DNA of 52,268 nucleotides from Ruminococcus sp. (GCA_017470535.1 JAFUYP010000021.1:1-52268); one strand, 5' to 3'; numbered from the stretch's first letter, positions 1 to 7,688 are shown. Numbers and translations are program-made. The notes: generated by a model not told the origin, from the letters alone.

Positions 1-138
1 AGCGGTATGGGTTCGAGTGAGCGTGACCTGAAAGCTCTCTGCAAGGGTGCAACTGTCAAGGCTGGGCTTTCTGTCCACGGTGCAGAAGCTGCCGAGAGCG
101 AAAGCAAAGTCGCTGCGTGGGCGAAGAAAAGCATATGA
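1..138 (+). CDS. Flavodoxin, C-terminal end (cut by window edge)
   Basis: The first 45 codons are open in frame 1 from the window edge and end at TGA 136-138. The visible peptide starts SGMGSSERDLKALC and ends in an amphipathic, Ala/Lys-rich helix (ESESKVAAWAKKSI). This is the usual C-terminus of flavodoxins of the type found beside LysR regulators in clostridia. Flavodoxins are small FMN electron carriers in the cytoplasm. The FMN-binding N-terminus lies outside the window, so the call rests on the tail only. The stop overlaps the start of the next reading frame (ATGA), which encodes a LysR fragment. Confidence 0.6.
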   Translation, partial: SGMGSSERDLKALCKGATVKAGLSVHGAEAAESESKVAAWAKKSI

Positions 139-371
139 CCGGCGCTTTGCATTGGCGAGCGCCTCGACCTAATGTGGCATCCGAGCGTGGCATCTGCCTG
201 TCACCCGGATTCCTAAATGACCACACCGGCGAGTTTGTATGGATTCCATTTGACTGCGAGGAAAAAATGCCCTGCGCTCTCTACACCCACAAATCCGATA
301 GCAGGAAGTTCGTGCTGGATTTTGTAAGGCTCGTTCAGAAGACTTACGAGGGCAGCTACCTTAAAGTTTAG
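135..371 (+). pseudogene. LysR-family regulator remnant (C-terminal effector-domain end)
   Basis: An open frame from ATG 135 to TAG 369-371 encodes 78 residues. From about residue 16 it reads like the last strand and helices of a LysR substrate-binding domain: SERGICLSPGFL, then FVWIPFD, then a final helix DSRKFVLDFVRLVQ. A full LysR protein is about 290-300 aa with an N-terminal winged helix-turn-helix, which is absent here. The frame begins inside the flavodoxin stop (ATGA overlap) with no convincing ribosome-binding site. I therefore read it as a truncated remnant fused behind the flavodoxin. A minor alternative is an unrelated short protein. Confidence 0.5.
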
Positions 372-395
372 CGATTAAATTTTTCTATCGGTTAT

Positions 396-447
396 TTAAG
401 GCAACACCGCACAAAGACCGCCTGAGAGCTTTGCGGTGTTGCCTTAA
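396..447. repeat. Short (52-bp) copy of the AAGGCAACACCGCAC inverted repeat
   Basis: TTAAGGCAACACCGC at 396-410 is matched exactly in reverse complement at 433-447, enclosing 22 bp. The ends are the same as those of the ~176-180-bp copies at 6274, 10911 and 52115. The interior (ACAAAGACCGCCTGA) matches the right end of the 10911 copy, so this looks like an internally deleted member of that family. As RNA it would fold into a strong hairpin and could act as a terminator for the remnant upstream. Confidence 0.85.
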
Positions 448-534
448 TAATACGAAATTCATCGTCATTTCCACCAAAGCCAATTTGAAAGTAACTCTCA
501 AATGTGAATTGTTTGTAAAAAATATCCTGCCGTA

Positions 535-563
535 TTGACAGCGAGTGAATTCTGTGATATAAT
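535..563 (+). promoter_or_regulatory. Sigma-A promoter of the zinc-type locus
   Basis: A perfect -35 TTGACA (535-540) and -10 TATAAT (558-563) are separated by 17 bp. Transcription would begin near 570, inside the palindromic operator at 567-589, so a bound repressor would block initiation. It reads toward the small membrane protein at 679. Confidence 0.9.
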
Positions 564-566
564 CTC

Positions 567-589
567 AAATTGATAGTTACTATCAATTT
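567..589. promoter_or_regulatory. Fur/Zur-family operator palindrome
   Basis: AAATTGATAGT, one T, then ACTATCAATTT forms a perfect 11-bp-arm inverted repeat. The core TGATAGT-T-ACTATCA fits the 7-1-7 layout of Fur-family sites (Fur consensus TGATAATNATTATCA). It sits on the transcription start of an operon with a ZnuA-like protein and CobW-type proteins, so Zur (zinc) is the most likely regulator. No Zur gene is in the window, and Fur or PerR cannot be excluded. Confidence 0.75.
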
Positions 590-678
590 GGGGCGTAGAG
601 AAGACTTCTGCCATGACCGCAGCATCGTGCTGACGTGAGTATGCAAAGACTGTAAATAAACAGAAAGGAGGATCTGAG

Positions 679-978
679 ATGAGAAATACAAAAACAAGGT
701 TATTGGCTTTTGCTATGGCACTGTTCTTCGGTATTATCATTTTAGGCTCTCTTAGCATTATTGCCGCAGAAGCAGTACACGATTGTGACGGCGAGGAATG
801 CTCTGTCTGTGAGCTGTTGCAGCAGTGCGAAAGGCTGCTGACAAGCTCGGGGTCGGCTCTTAGCACCTGCGCTTCACACTTTGCGATCATTCTTGCATTA
901 ATAGCTGTACTTTTGTGCGGCAGAGTTTTTGGCAGAATAAATACACTTATCTCTCTTAAAGTGGAGCTTCTGAGTTAA
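679..978 (+). CDS. Small Cys-rich membrane protein at the zinc-uptake locus
   Basis: A 99-aa protein starts at ATG 679 with a good AAAGGAGG site 8 bases upstream. It has an N-terminal hydrophobic segment (about residues 8-31), then an extracytoplasmic His/Cys cluster HDCDGEECSVCELLQQC (about 34-50), and a second hydrophobic segment (about 67-85). The HDC-x-GE-x-C-x-x-C pattern resembles small proteins I recall beside metal ABC transporter genes in clostridia. A metal-binding or metal-handing role at the membrane is inferred, not shown. It is the first gene behind the Zur-type operator. A structured, terminator-like region separates it from the ZnuA-like gene. Confidence 0.6.
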   Translation: MRNTKTRLLAFAMALFFGIIILGSLSIIAAEAVHDCDGEECSVCELLQQCERLLTSSGSALSTCASHFAIILALIAVLLCGRVFGRINTLISLKVELLS

Positions 979-991
979 ATAACTGATAACA

Positions 992-1065
992 ACACACCTT
1001 TGCCCTTAAAGGGCTTGTTTCTCTGTGCCTGAAAACGCACAGGGCGGCTTTGGTGTGTCTTTTTG
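992..1065 (+). terminator. Branched stem structure ending in a U-tract
   Basis: ACACACC (992-998) pairs with GGTGTGT (1052-1058). Between them lie two hairpins, GCCCTTAAAGGGC and CTGTGC-loop-GCACAG. A CTTTTTG run follows directly. The outer stem plus U-run looks like an intrinsic terminator or attenuator between the small membrane protein and the ZnuA-like gene. The three-branched shape is more elaborate than an ordinary terminator. Confidence 0.6.
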
Positions 1066-1104
1066 CATTTTAGAAATTATCGGTATTTGATTCGGAGGTA
1101 CATT

Positions 1105-2223
1105 ATGTTTAAGATAAAATCAACACTTGCAGCATTTCTCGGCGCTGCTATCACATTAACATCAGTCGGCTGCGGCTCATCTGACAGCAGCTCATCAGGC
1201 TCGTCAGGCTCGGCAGCATCGGGCGCAGACAGCAAGGGGCTTAAAATAGTCTGCACTATCTTCCCCGAGTATGACTGGGTAAGAGAGATCCTCGGTGACA
1301 AGGCATCATCGGCAGAGCTTACATATCTTCTTGACAGCGGCGTCGATCTTCACAGCTATCAGCCCACAGCGGAGGATATACTGAATATTTCCTCCTGCGA
1401 TATGTTTGTCTATGTAGGCGGCGAGTCCGATGAATGGGTAGAGGACGCACTTTCTCAGGCTGCAAATAAGGATATGAAGGTCATCAACCTTATGGAGGTA
1501 ATGGGCGACAAGGCAAAGGTCGAGGAGCTTAAAGAAGGAATGCAGGAAGGCGAACACGAGCACGAGCACGAAGAGGGTGAAGAAGAACACGACGAAGAGC
1601 ACGAGGAAGAGGAACACGACGAAGAGCACGACGACGAGGAGCACGACGAGGAAGAGCATGAGCACGAGCATGAAGAGGGCGAGGAGGAATACGACGAACA
1701 CGTCTGGCTCTCGGTGCACAATGCTAAGATACTCTGTGCAGAGATAGAGAAAAACCTTGAGGCTCTCGACCCCGGCAGCAAGGACAGCTACAAGGCTAAT
1801 CTTGATGCCTATGCCGCAAAGCTGGATACTCTTGACAACGACTTCAAGACACTGTTTGAGAGTGCAGATAATCCTACCCTTATTTTTGGTGACCGATTCC
1901 CGTTCAGATATTTCGTTGATGATTACGGCGTTGATTATTATGCGGCATTCGTAGGCTGCTCTGCTGAAACTGAAGCCAGCTTTGAAACGATCACCTTCCT
2001 TGCAGAAAAGCTCAACGAAACAGGCAACGATACAGTTTACACGATCGAAAACTCCGACGGCAAGATCGCCGATTCTATAATCAATTCTTCAAAGGATAAA
2101 AATCAAAGCGTAGCAAAGCTCAATTCCGTGCAGTCAGTTTCCAAGGAAGAGATCGAGAACGGCACGACCTATCTCGGACTTATGCAGGAAAACTATGAAA
2201 CGCTCAAAGCAGATCTCGGGTAA
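1105..2223 (+). CDS. ZnuA/AdcA-like metal-binding lipoprotein of an ABC importer
   Basis: The start is ATG 1105, behind GGAGG at 1094-1098; an upstream in-frame start would spoil the signal peptide. The 372-aa protein has a lipoprotein signal with lipobox TSVGC, giving acylated Cys23. A SBP_bac_9-type (ZnuA) fold follows. Between the two lobes is a long acidic His loop (about residues 148-200, built of HEHEH, HDEEH and EEHDEE units), typical of zinc-binding proteins. Probable ligands lie in [12 protein letters not shown] and [11 protein letters not shown]. The third ligand region reads FGDRFPFRY rather than the common H-x-A-F-x-Y. It captures zinc outside the membrane. The permease and ATPase genes (znuB, znuC) are not in the window. 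Confidence 0.85.
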   Translation: MFKIKSTLAAFLGAAITLTSVGCGSSDSSSSGSSGSAASGADSKGLKIVCTIFPEYDWVREILGDKASSAELTYLLDSGVDLHSYQPTAEDILNISSCDMFVYVGGESDEWVEDALSQAANKDMKVINLMEVMGDKAKVEELKEGMQEGEHEHEHEEGEEEHDEEHEEEEHDEEHDDEEHDEEEHEHEHEEGEEEYDEHVWLSVHNAKILCAEIEKNLEALDPGSKDSYKANLDAYAAKLDTLDNDFKTLFESADNPTLIFGDRFPFRYFVDDYGVDYYAAFVGCSAETEASFETITFLAEKLNETGNDTVYTIENSDGKIADSIINSSKDKNQSVAKLNSVQSVSKEEIENGTTYLGLMQENYETLKADLG

Positions 2224-2236
2224 GGCGGTGGATAAT

Positions 2237-3340
2237 ATGAAAAAGAAACCTATTATCCTTATAACCGGCTATCTCGGCTCGGGCAAGACAACGCTTATGC
2301 AAAAGCTGCTCGAGCAGGAGCAGCGGCGCATAGCCCTTATCGTAAATGATATGGGCAGCATAAATATCGACGCTGCTAAGCTCGGCAGAGATGCTAAAAA
2401 TGTAGTAGAAGTAGAAATGGTAGAGATGCAAAACGGATGTATATGCTGCACGCTGCGTGATGAATTTATAAGCCAGATAGAGCGTATATCCAAAGAGCCT
2501 GAGATAGAAGCGATATTTGTTGAGGCGTCAGGCATAAGCGAGCCCTCTGCGATAGCAGGCTCATTCCTCGTTTATCAGGAGGAAAATCCAGATACAAATG
2601 TGTATTTAAGCTCAATAGTTTCGGTAGTTGACACCGACCGTATATACAGAGAATTCTTAGGCGAGCTTACCGATGAGGAGGAGCATCAGGAGGACGATAT
2701 AGTAAACCTTGTGATAGACCAGATAGAGTTTTGTGACCTGATAGTTTTAAATAAGACCGACCTGCTTTCTCTTACCCAGCTTGATGAGGTAAAAAAGGTG
2801 CTGCGTGACTATCAGACCAAAGCACCGATGATACCCTCGGTAAACGGCAGTGTTGACCCGAAGCTCATTATGCACGGCAGGGAGTTCAACTATGATGAGG
2901 TGCTGGATTCATCTGCGATACAGCGTGCCCTTGAAGCCAATGACCCGGAAGAAGCGGCTGCCTGCGTTGACGAATATGGCATATCCTCCTTTGCCTTTGA
3001 GGAACGCAGGCCCTTCAACCGTGAGAGGTTCGAGCAGCTTGTGAGCGATTACCCGAAGGAGCTTATCCGCACAAAGGGATATATCTGGTTCTCGGACGAT
3101 GACGAGCATATCCAGCTCTTTGAGCAGGCAGGCAGAAACTGTGCCCTGACACAGCTCAACGAGTGGATGGCGAGCTACCCGAAGGACGAGCTTGAAGCTA
3201 TGTTTGAAACGTTCCCGGACTTAAAGGACGACTGGGACGAGCGCTACGGAGACCGCATAAATCAGCTCGTTGTGATAGGAAAGGGCTTTGAAAAGGCAAG
3301 GATCGTCAGCCTGCTGAATGAATGCCTGGAGGCTGTATAA
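2237..3340 (+). CDS. CobW/P47K-family GTPase, probable zinc metallochaperone
   Basis: The start ATG 2237 lies 14 bases after the ZnuA-like stop; the longer in-frame start lies inside that gene. The 367-aa protein has Walker [10 protein letters not shown] (11-19), the family metal site NGCICC (66-71, CxCC), an EASGISEP switch motif, NKTD for guanine recognition, and a CobW C-terminal domain ([20 protein letters not shown]). CobW/COG0523 GTPases deliver metal ions to target enzymes; those in Zur regulons act under zinc shortage. Co-transcription with a ZnuA-like protein supports zinc, but nickel or cobalt cannot be ruled out from sequence alone. Confidence 0.85.
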   Translation: MKKKPIILITGYLGSGKTTLMQKLLEQEQRRIALIVNDMGSINIDAAKLGRDAKNVVEVEMVEMQNGCICCTLRDEFISQIERISKEPEIEAIFVEASGISEPSAIAGSFLVYQEENPDTNVYLSSIVSVVDTDRIYREFLGELTDEEEHQEDDIVNLVIDQIEFCDLIVLNKTDLLSLTQLDEVKKVLRDYQTKAPMIPSVNGSVDPKLIMHGREFNYDEVLDSSAIQRALEANDPEEAAACVDEYGISSFAFEERRPFNRERFEQLVSDYPKELIRTKGYIWFSDDDEHIQLFEQAGRNCALTQLNEWMASYPKDELEAMFETFPDLKDDWDERYGDRINQLVVIGKGFEKARIVSLLNECLEAV

Positions 3341-3351
3341 ATAATAAAAAC

Positions 3352-3390
3352 ACAGAGTGTGCAGGAGCTTTTTTGCACACTCTGTTTATG
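3352..3390. terminator. Hairpin between the two CobW-type genes
   Basis: ACAGAGTGTGCA (3352-3363) pairs perfectly with TGCACACTCTGT (3374-3385) over a 10-nt loop that contains TTTTT; TTTATG follows. The stem is strong but the following U-run is short. It may be a partial terminator or an RNA stability element that lowers expression of the second gene. Confidence 0.6.
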
Positions 3391-3404
3391 TAAAGGGTGA
3401 AAAT

Positions 3405-4358
3405 ATGAACGAAACTGAATATAAGCCTGTTTATCTGATACAGGGCTTTCTTGAATCGGGAAAGACGAGCTTTATACAGAAGCTGCTTGAAAATGGAGCG
3501 TTTGCTCAGGGTGAAAGAATGCTTGTCATACTTTGTGAGGAGGGCGAGGAGGAGCTTGATGAGAGCCGCTTTGCCGGGAACGGGAGTGTTACGGTAAGGC
3601 TTATCGAAAGCAGGGACGAGCTTAGCAAACCAAATCTTTTACGCCTTGCAGACGAATGCTCGGCACAGAGGATAGCGATAGAATATAACGGAATGTGGCA
3701 CCTTGCAGACCTTGTATCAGCAATGCCCGATGACTGGGCGGTATTTCAGGCAGTCACGATCATAGATGCAGGCAGCTTCAGGTTATATCAGACCAACCTA
3801 AAAAGCCTTGTCACAGACAAGCTGAGTGTCAGCGATGTTGTGATGATAAACCGCTTTGAAGGGAATATCCCGCAGGACGAACTTCATACTGCGATACGTT
3901 CCGTCACACGCAGGGCAGGGATATTTTATATGTTCGATGACGAACACGTCGAGCAGGACGATAAAGAAGACCCATTGCCCTATGATCTGTCACAGGACAG
4001 CTTTGAGGTCAGGGATAAGGATTATGCTGTTTTTTACAATGATATTCTTGCCGACTGCGAAAAATACGACGGCAAGACCGTGACCTTCAAGGGAATGATC
4101 TCCCATACTGACAGCCTGCCCGATGACCTGTATGTGATAGGCAGATTCATAATGACCTGCTGCGAGGCTGATATGAAATTCTGCTGCCTTGCTGCGAGGT
4201 ACACGGGCACACTCACCGCCGAGGGGGAGCATTGGGTCAGAGTAAGCGCAGAGATAGTTATAATGAAAAAAGAAACAACACAGTATTTTCCGACATTGTC
4301 GGTAACTGCGATAGAGGACACCGAGCCGCCCGAGGAGAGGATAGCAGTTTTCATGTGA
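3405..4358 (+). CDS. CobW-like protein with a TIGR03943/DUF1980-type C-terminal domain
   Basis: The start ATG 3405 follows AAAGGGTG; earlier in-frame codons lie within the hairpin. In this 317-aa protein residues 1 to about 190 are a divergent CobW G domain: P-loop GFLESGKTS (14-22) is kept, but the CxCC motif of its neighbour is missing. The second part (YAVFYNDILADCEKYDGKTV onward, about 205-310) resembles the OB-like TIGR03943/DUF1980 domain, with a Cys-rich patch (MTCCEADMKFCC). Proteins of this layout often sit beside COG0701 permeases; none is here. A metal-handling role is inferred from the neighbourhood. Confidence 0.7.
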   Translation: MNETEYKPVYLIQGFLESGKTSFIQKLLENGAFAQGERMLVILCEEGEEELDESRFAGNGSVTVRLIESRDELSKPNLLRLADECSAQRIAIEYNGMWHLADLVSAMPDDWAVFQAVTIIDAGSFRLYQTNLKSLVTDKLSVSDVVMINRFEGNIPQDELHTAIRSVTRRAGIFYMFDDEHVEQDDKEDPLPYDLSQDSFEVRDKDYAVFYNDILADCEKYDGKTVTFKGMISHTDSLPDDLYVIGRFIMTCCEADMKFCCLAARYTGTLTAEGEHWVRVSAEIVIMKKETTQYFPTLSVTAIEDTEPPEERIAVFM

Positions 4359-4439
4359 TATGCAGATAAGAGATAGCTGCGCTCAACTCCGGTAAAAAAC
4401 TCTCATGATCGCTGTGATATGTATATATCCTGAATCTCA

Positions 4440-4480
4440 AAAGGACGCAATACCCTGCTCGGTATAGCGTCCTTTATTAT
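4440..4480 (+). terminator. Intrinsic terminator after the metal locus
   Basis: AAAGGACGC (4440-4448) pairs with GCGTCCTTT (4467-4475), with an inner AATACC/GGTAT stem and a TTTATTAT tail. It lies 80 bases after the second CobW-type gene. The rest of 4359-4653 holds one short palindrome (GCTCCGTGCGGAGC, near 4531-4544) and presumably the sigma-factor promoter, which I could not place. Confidence 0.8.
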
Positions 4481-4653
4481 CTTGCTGACTTGTTCATCTG
4501 CTCTGTCTGTCATTCGTTTAATAAGTCAAGCTCCGTGCGGAGCTCTATCAATATAACGTGTAAAAATTCACATCATATTAATGCTATGTTCATCACAAAC
4601 TCACCCAAATGACCCACTATATATGTAAAGACCTGTCAGAGAGGAGGTATTAA

Positions 4654-5145
4654 ATGGACGGCATCAATGAAAGGTTTGAGTATATCTATGAGCAGACAAA
4701 GCATGAGATTTATAGATATATCGCAGTAAAATGCAGATGTATAGACGATATTGACGACCTGTTTCAGGATACATATGTGAGCGTCTATCAGTATCTTAAA
4801 AACGGCGGCGATATAACCGAGCCGGCAGGCTTTGTAAAAACTGTTGCCAAAAGAACTCTCGGGCGTTACTATGGTCTGCTCAAAAGACTAAAACTTATAG
4901 AAGAACGGCTGTCGTCAGTCGAGATAAAAGCCGATGACCACGACGAGCTTGTCGATGTCATAAACGAGCTTGTAATGAAAGCACCACCGATGACGCAGAA
5001 GATATTCTTTATGCGGCATAGCCTTCAGATGCCGTTTGATGAGATAGCCGATAGACTTGATATGAAGACCAATACAGTGCAGAAGATATATTACCGTACA
5101 ACGGATAATATCCGCAGACGTCTTGAAAAGGAGGAGCTTTTATGA
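4654..5145 (+). CDS. ECF-type RNA polymerase sigma-70 factor
   Basis: A 163-aa protein starts at ATG 4654 behind GAGGAGG. Region 2 is recognisable in DIDDLFQDTYVSVYQYL (about residues 31-47), the core-polymerase and -10 binding helix. Region 4 is recognisable in MPFDEIADRLDMKTNTVQ (about 129-146), a helix-turn-helix for the -35 element. The length is normal for the family. The last four bases (ATGA) overlap the start of the anti-sigma gene, so the two are translationally coupled, as is usual for ECF/anti-sigma pairs. The signal it answers is not evident. Confidence 0.9.
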   Translation: MDGINERFEYIYEQTKHEIYRYIAVKCRCIDDIDDLFQDTYVSVYQYLKNGGDITEPAGFVKTVAKRTLGRYYGLLKRLKLIEERLSSVEIKADDHDELVDVINELVMKAPPMTQKIFFMRHSLQMPFDEIADRLDMKTNTVQKIYYRTTDNIRRRLEKEELL

Positions 5146-6275
5146 ATAACAGACTTGAATATCTGCTTGACGAAGCATTTAAAAAGCACCATGATACCGG
5201 AATACTCACACAGCGCTTTGACCCCGAAAGAACTAAAAACACCGCAAGGGTCACAGGAAGATATTCGCCTGTTTTGGCGGCAGTTTCAGCAGTTGTTGTC
5301 CTTGCTCTTGTTTTTGTAGGTATCAGCCGTATGAAAACAGAGCCTGAACCACGGGTGATAACATCAAGTATACCCTCCGAAAGCGTTTCAAAGCCTGACA
5401 GTACACCGGTCGATGAGAGCAGCGTGCAGGACACCGCTCCCGACCCTGCGCCAAAGCAGGAGACCTACGCCGAGCTTGAACTCCATGTAAATGAAAGACC
5501 CGTCTATACATGGGACGAGATAGAAAAACTCACTGAAAGGGGAACTATAAAATATGAGCGCTTCGGCAGACAGAAAATAGATGTGGAAAAATATGCAAAT
5601 GAGCTTAAAAACAGTAAGAAAGAGTATAATACATTGCAAAACAAGAGCTTTGTCTACCATATGATGCTCAATAGTATAGACTATTATACCAGAGCAAAGG
5701 GCGAGATGACATATGCCTTCAATGCCGATGAGCCGTTTTATTATTATTTTGAAACAGATATGGAAAAAGGAATGTCATATGAAAGCTGCTCCGGTTCAGA
5801 TCGGCTCATCAACGAGCGTTATTATTCTGATAATGAATTAGTTGAGATAAATGCAGACACAGGCGAGATCAGTCATACTTTGAGGTCTGCCACCCCCGTT
5901 GAATGGGTCATCAGCGATAACGACAGACTTGTCTTAAACACCGACGGCGAACCGGTCGCACTTCACCGAAACGACCTGACAAACCTGGGCGTGTCCGGCA
6001 ATTCCTGCCTGTCTCCGTGGAGCTATGCAACAAAGTACCTTTCAGACTTTGACTGCTGGAACATCACAGGTACTAAAACAGTCCTTGACAGAACAGCCGT
6101 TACACTTGCAGGAACTGTGGGCGAGAATACCTTTGATATGACGATCGACCTTTATACAGGAATAATGCTCGGAGTAAACGAATACGACGAAGCCCGAAAT
6201 AAGACCGGCTATGCCTGCGCTGTCAGCCTTTCGGTCGATGATGATTTTACAGTAAGAGAGTATACTGAAAAATAA
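5142..6275 (+). CDS. Membrane-anchored anti-sigma-like protein
   Basis: This 377-aa protein is coupled to the sigma gene by an ATGA overlap. About 40 cytosolic residues come first, suited to holding the sigma factor, though no zinc motif (HxxxCxxC) is present. One membrane helix (SPVLAAVSAVVVLALVFVGI, 42-61) follows, then a Ser/Pro/Glu-rich linker and a large extracytoplasmic domain of unknown fold (about 105-377). The role is inferred from topology and position. The stop codon lies at the boundary of the repeat copy at 6274. Confidence 0.75.
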   Translation: MNNRLEYLLDEAFKKHHDTGILTQRFDPERTKNTARVTGRYSPVLAAVSAVVVLALVFVGISRMKTEPEPRVITSSIPSESVSKPDSTPVDESSVQDTAPDPAPKQETYAELELHVNERPVYTWDEIEKLTERGTIKYERFGRQKIDVEKYANELKNSKKEYNTLQNKSFVYHMMLNSIDYYTRAKGEMTYAFNADEPFYYYFETDMEKGMSYESCSGSDRLINERYYSDNELVEINADTGEISHTLRSATPVEWVISDNDRLVLNTDGEPVALHRNDLTNLGVSGNSCLSPWSYATKYLSDFDCWNITGTKTVLDRTAVTLAGTVGENTFDMTIDLYTGIMLGVNEYDEARNKTGYACAVSLSVDDDFTVREYTEK

Positions 6276-6450
6276 AGGCAACACCGCACGACCACCGGCT
6301 CACGCCTTTGTGTGCCATCTGCTTGCATATTTTCCGTCATATCGCCCAAATTTACCTTGAAATACGACAGTATTCCTGCGGTAAATTTAGGCAATCTGAC
6401 GAAAAATCTGACGGCGCATCTGACACACAATGGTCGTGCGGTGTTGCCTA
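6274..6450. repeat. MITE-like repeat, full-length copy B
   Basis: AAAGGCAACACCGCACGACCA at the left is mirrored by TGGTCGTGCGGTGTTGCCT at 6431-6449, giving terminal inverted repeats of about 19 bp on a ~176-bp element. The interior is nearly identical to the copy at 52115 and carries no open gene. It begins at the stop codon of the anti-sigma gene. Confidence 0.9.
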
Positions 6451-6457
6451 AAATAAC

Positions 6458-6485
6458 AAAGACCGCCTTTATCCGGCGGTCTTTT
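6458..6485. terminator. Terminator of the GH26 gene
   Basis: AAAGACCGCC (6458-6467) pairs with GGCGGTCTTT (6475-6484). On the minus strand a T-rich GTTATTTTAG follows the stem. It lies 17 bases past the GH26 stop. Confidence 0.8.
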
Positions 6486-6501
6486 GATATATGTCCAATT
6501 T

Positions 6502-7470
6502 TTAGTACAGCTCAGGCAGCTCGTCAAGAGTCACCGCAAAGGGACTGTCATAGACTTTTTTCAGGTACTCAAAGGTGTTGTATTCCTCCGTCAGAGAGAA
6601 GACCTTAGACCAGGTCATGTAGGTCGTCCAGCCGGTACCGAGCGAGTGTATCTCCTCGGGGTCGGGGAGAGTGCCTGTCTCACCTAACAGTGCGATCTTA
6701 GGCGCATCTGTAAATGAAATAAGCTCCCTGTATTCCTTGTCATTGGCGGTGTGGACGTGCTTTTCGGGGTATAGGTCACGGGATATGATGTCAACGCAGT
6801 CGTCGCCCGGATAATACTCCGCCTTCGCCGAATTGAATACCCATATCAGGTCATCAAGTCCGTGTGTGACGACAAAGCGCTCAAACATTATCCTCCAGAG
6901 CGCTTTGAAGACCTCAGCCCCCTTAGCGCCCCACCAGAACCAGTCGCCCTCGCATTCATGGAACGGTCTCCACAGTATCGGCACGCCCTTTTCCCTGAAT
7001 GGTCTGAGCAGTGCCGCAAAATGATCTATGTCCTGTAACAGAGCTTTGTTTTCCTTAGTTCCGGGCGTTACTGCAAGCGACGCATCAAAATCCGTGTTGA
7101 CAGTAAAAAACGACTTGCTCCTGCCGCCGAGCGGAGAGAACCAGTGCAGCGTCATAGTGATAAGCCCCTTTTTCTCTGCCCACTCCCACGCCTTTTTGAG
7201 AGTGCCGTTGTTTTCAAGCACCTCAGTCATGCACTCATCATCTGTGTCGGTGAAGTTGATGTTCGGCGAATAGGATAGCAGCTCAAACCCCAGCAGCGCC
7301 GGCTCTTTTCCGGTCACACGCTTTATAGTTTCAAGCTCCTCCATTGCCATAGTCTGTGTGTGCTGCCCGGTGACTACCTTGTCGCCCGATATGCCGGAGA
7401 GATATTTTAAAACGTTTCTTACGCCTTCCTGTGAGTTTTTTACCACTGGCTCATATATTTTATTGCTCAT
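6502..7470 (-). CDS. Glycoside hydrolase family 26 (beta-mannanase-like), cytoplasmic
   Basis: This 322-aa protein has the GH26 signatures. The acid/base Glu172 lies in ILWRPFHECEGDWFWWG, and the nucleophile Glu264 in IALLGETG. TLHWFSPLGG and IWVFNS are further family strands. GH26 enzymes mostly cleave beta-1,4-mannan by a retaining mechanism. There is no signal peptide and no binding module, and the protein starts directly at the catalytic domain, so it should act inside the cell on imported manno-oligosaccharides. Some GH26 members act on xylan, so substrate is inferred. It is monocistronic: own promoter at 7498-7526, AAAGGAG ribosome-binding site, and terminator at 6458. Confidence 0.85.
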   Translation of the reverse strand: MSNKIYEPVVKNSQEGVRNVLKYLSGISGDKVVTGQHTQTMAMEELETIKRVTGKEPALLGFELLSYSPNINFTDTDDECMTEVLENNGTLKKAWEWAEKKGLITMTLHWFSPLGGRSKSFFTVNTDFDASLAVTPGTKENKALLQDIDHFAALLRPFREKGVPILWRPFHECEGDWFWWGAKGAEVFKALWRIMFERFVVTHGLDDLIWVFNSAKAEYYPGDDCVDIISRDLYPEKHVHTANDKEYRELISFTDAPKIALLGETGTLPDPEEIHSLGTGWTTYMTWSKVFSLTEEYNTFEYLKKVYDSPFAVTLDELPELY

Positions 7471-7497
7471 AATGTCAGCTCCTTTTGATTTTTTATC

Positions 7498-7526
7498 ATT
7501 ATAACATACCCTTTGCCATACTGCAA
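7498..7526 (-). promoter_or_regulatory. Promoter of the GH26 gene
   Basis: On the minus strand TTGCAG (7526-7521), 17 bp, then TATAAT (7503-7498). It lies about 28 bases upstream of the GH26 start. No operator-like palindrome was seen next to it. Confidence 0.85.
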
Positions 7527-7620
7527 TAACATATTCTATATAATTTTTGATTTTTATGCAACAAAAAACGTTTTAGTAAGGTATTACTTATGAAAACAAA
7601 AAAATATGAGGTGAATAAAA

Positions 7621-7677
7621 ATGCCAAAGAAAACCGATAAGAAAAACAAACAGACCGCCTGCGTGACGGTCTGTTAG
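7621..7677 (+). CDS. Possible 18-residue peptide overlapping a terminator
   Basis: ATG 7621 follows GAGGTGA (7608-7614) with 6-base spacing. It encodes MPKKTDKKNKQTACVTVC and stops at 7677. The second half coincides with the terminator hairpin of the opposite-strand peptidase gene, so the open frame may be accidental. A second overlapping short frame starts at 7590. No function can be suggested. Confidence 0.2.
   Translation: MPKKTDKKNKQTACVTVC
7639..7675 (-). terminator. Terminator of the C1 peptidase gene
   Basis: AACAGACCG (7649-7657) pairs with CGGTCTGTT (7667-7675). Read on the minus strand, the stem is followed by TTTGTTTTTC. It lies just past the peptidase stop. Confidence 0.85.
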
Positions 7678-7688
7678 TTCATATCAAA

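Noticed and set aside
1306-1781. Long minus-strand frames opposite the ZnuA-like gene
   Set aside because: They are made of Leu/Val/Phe or Ser/Cys runs that mirror the His/Glu codons of the real gene; no ribosome-binding site or family motif.
4359-4653. Search for the ECF promoter before the sigma gene
   Set aside because: No convincing -35 AAC-type and -10 CGT-type pair could be picked, and no target set is available for comparison, so no site is called.
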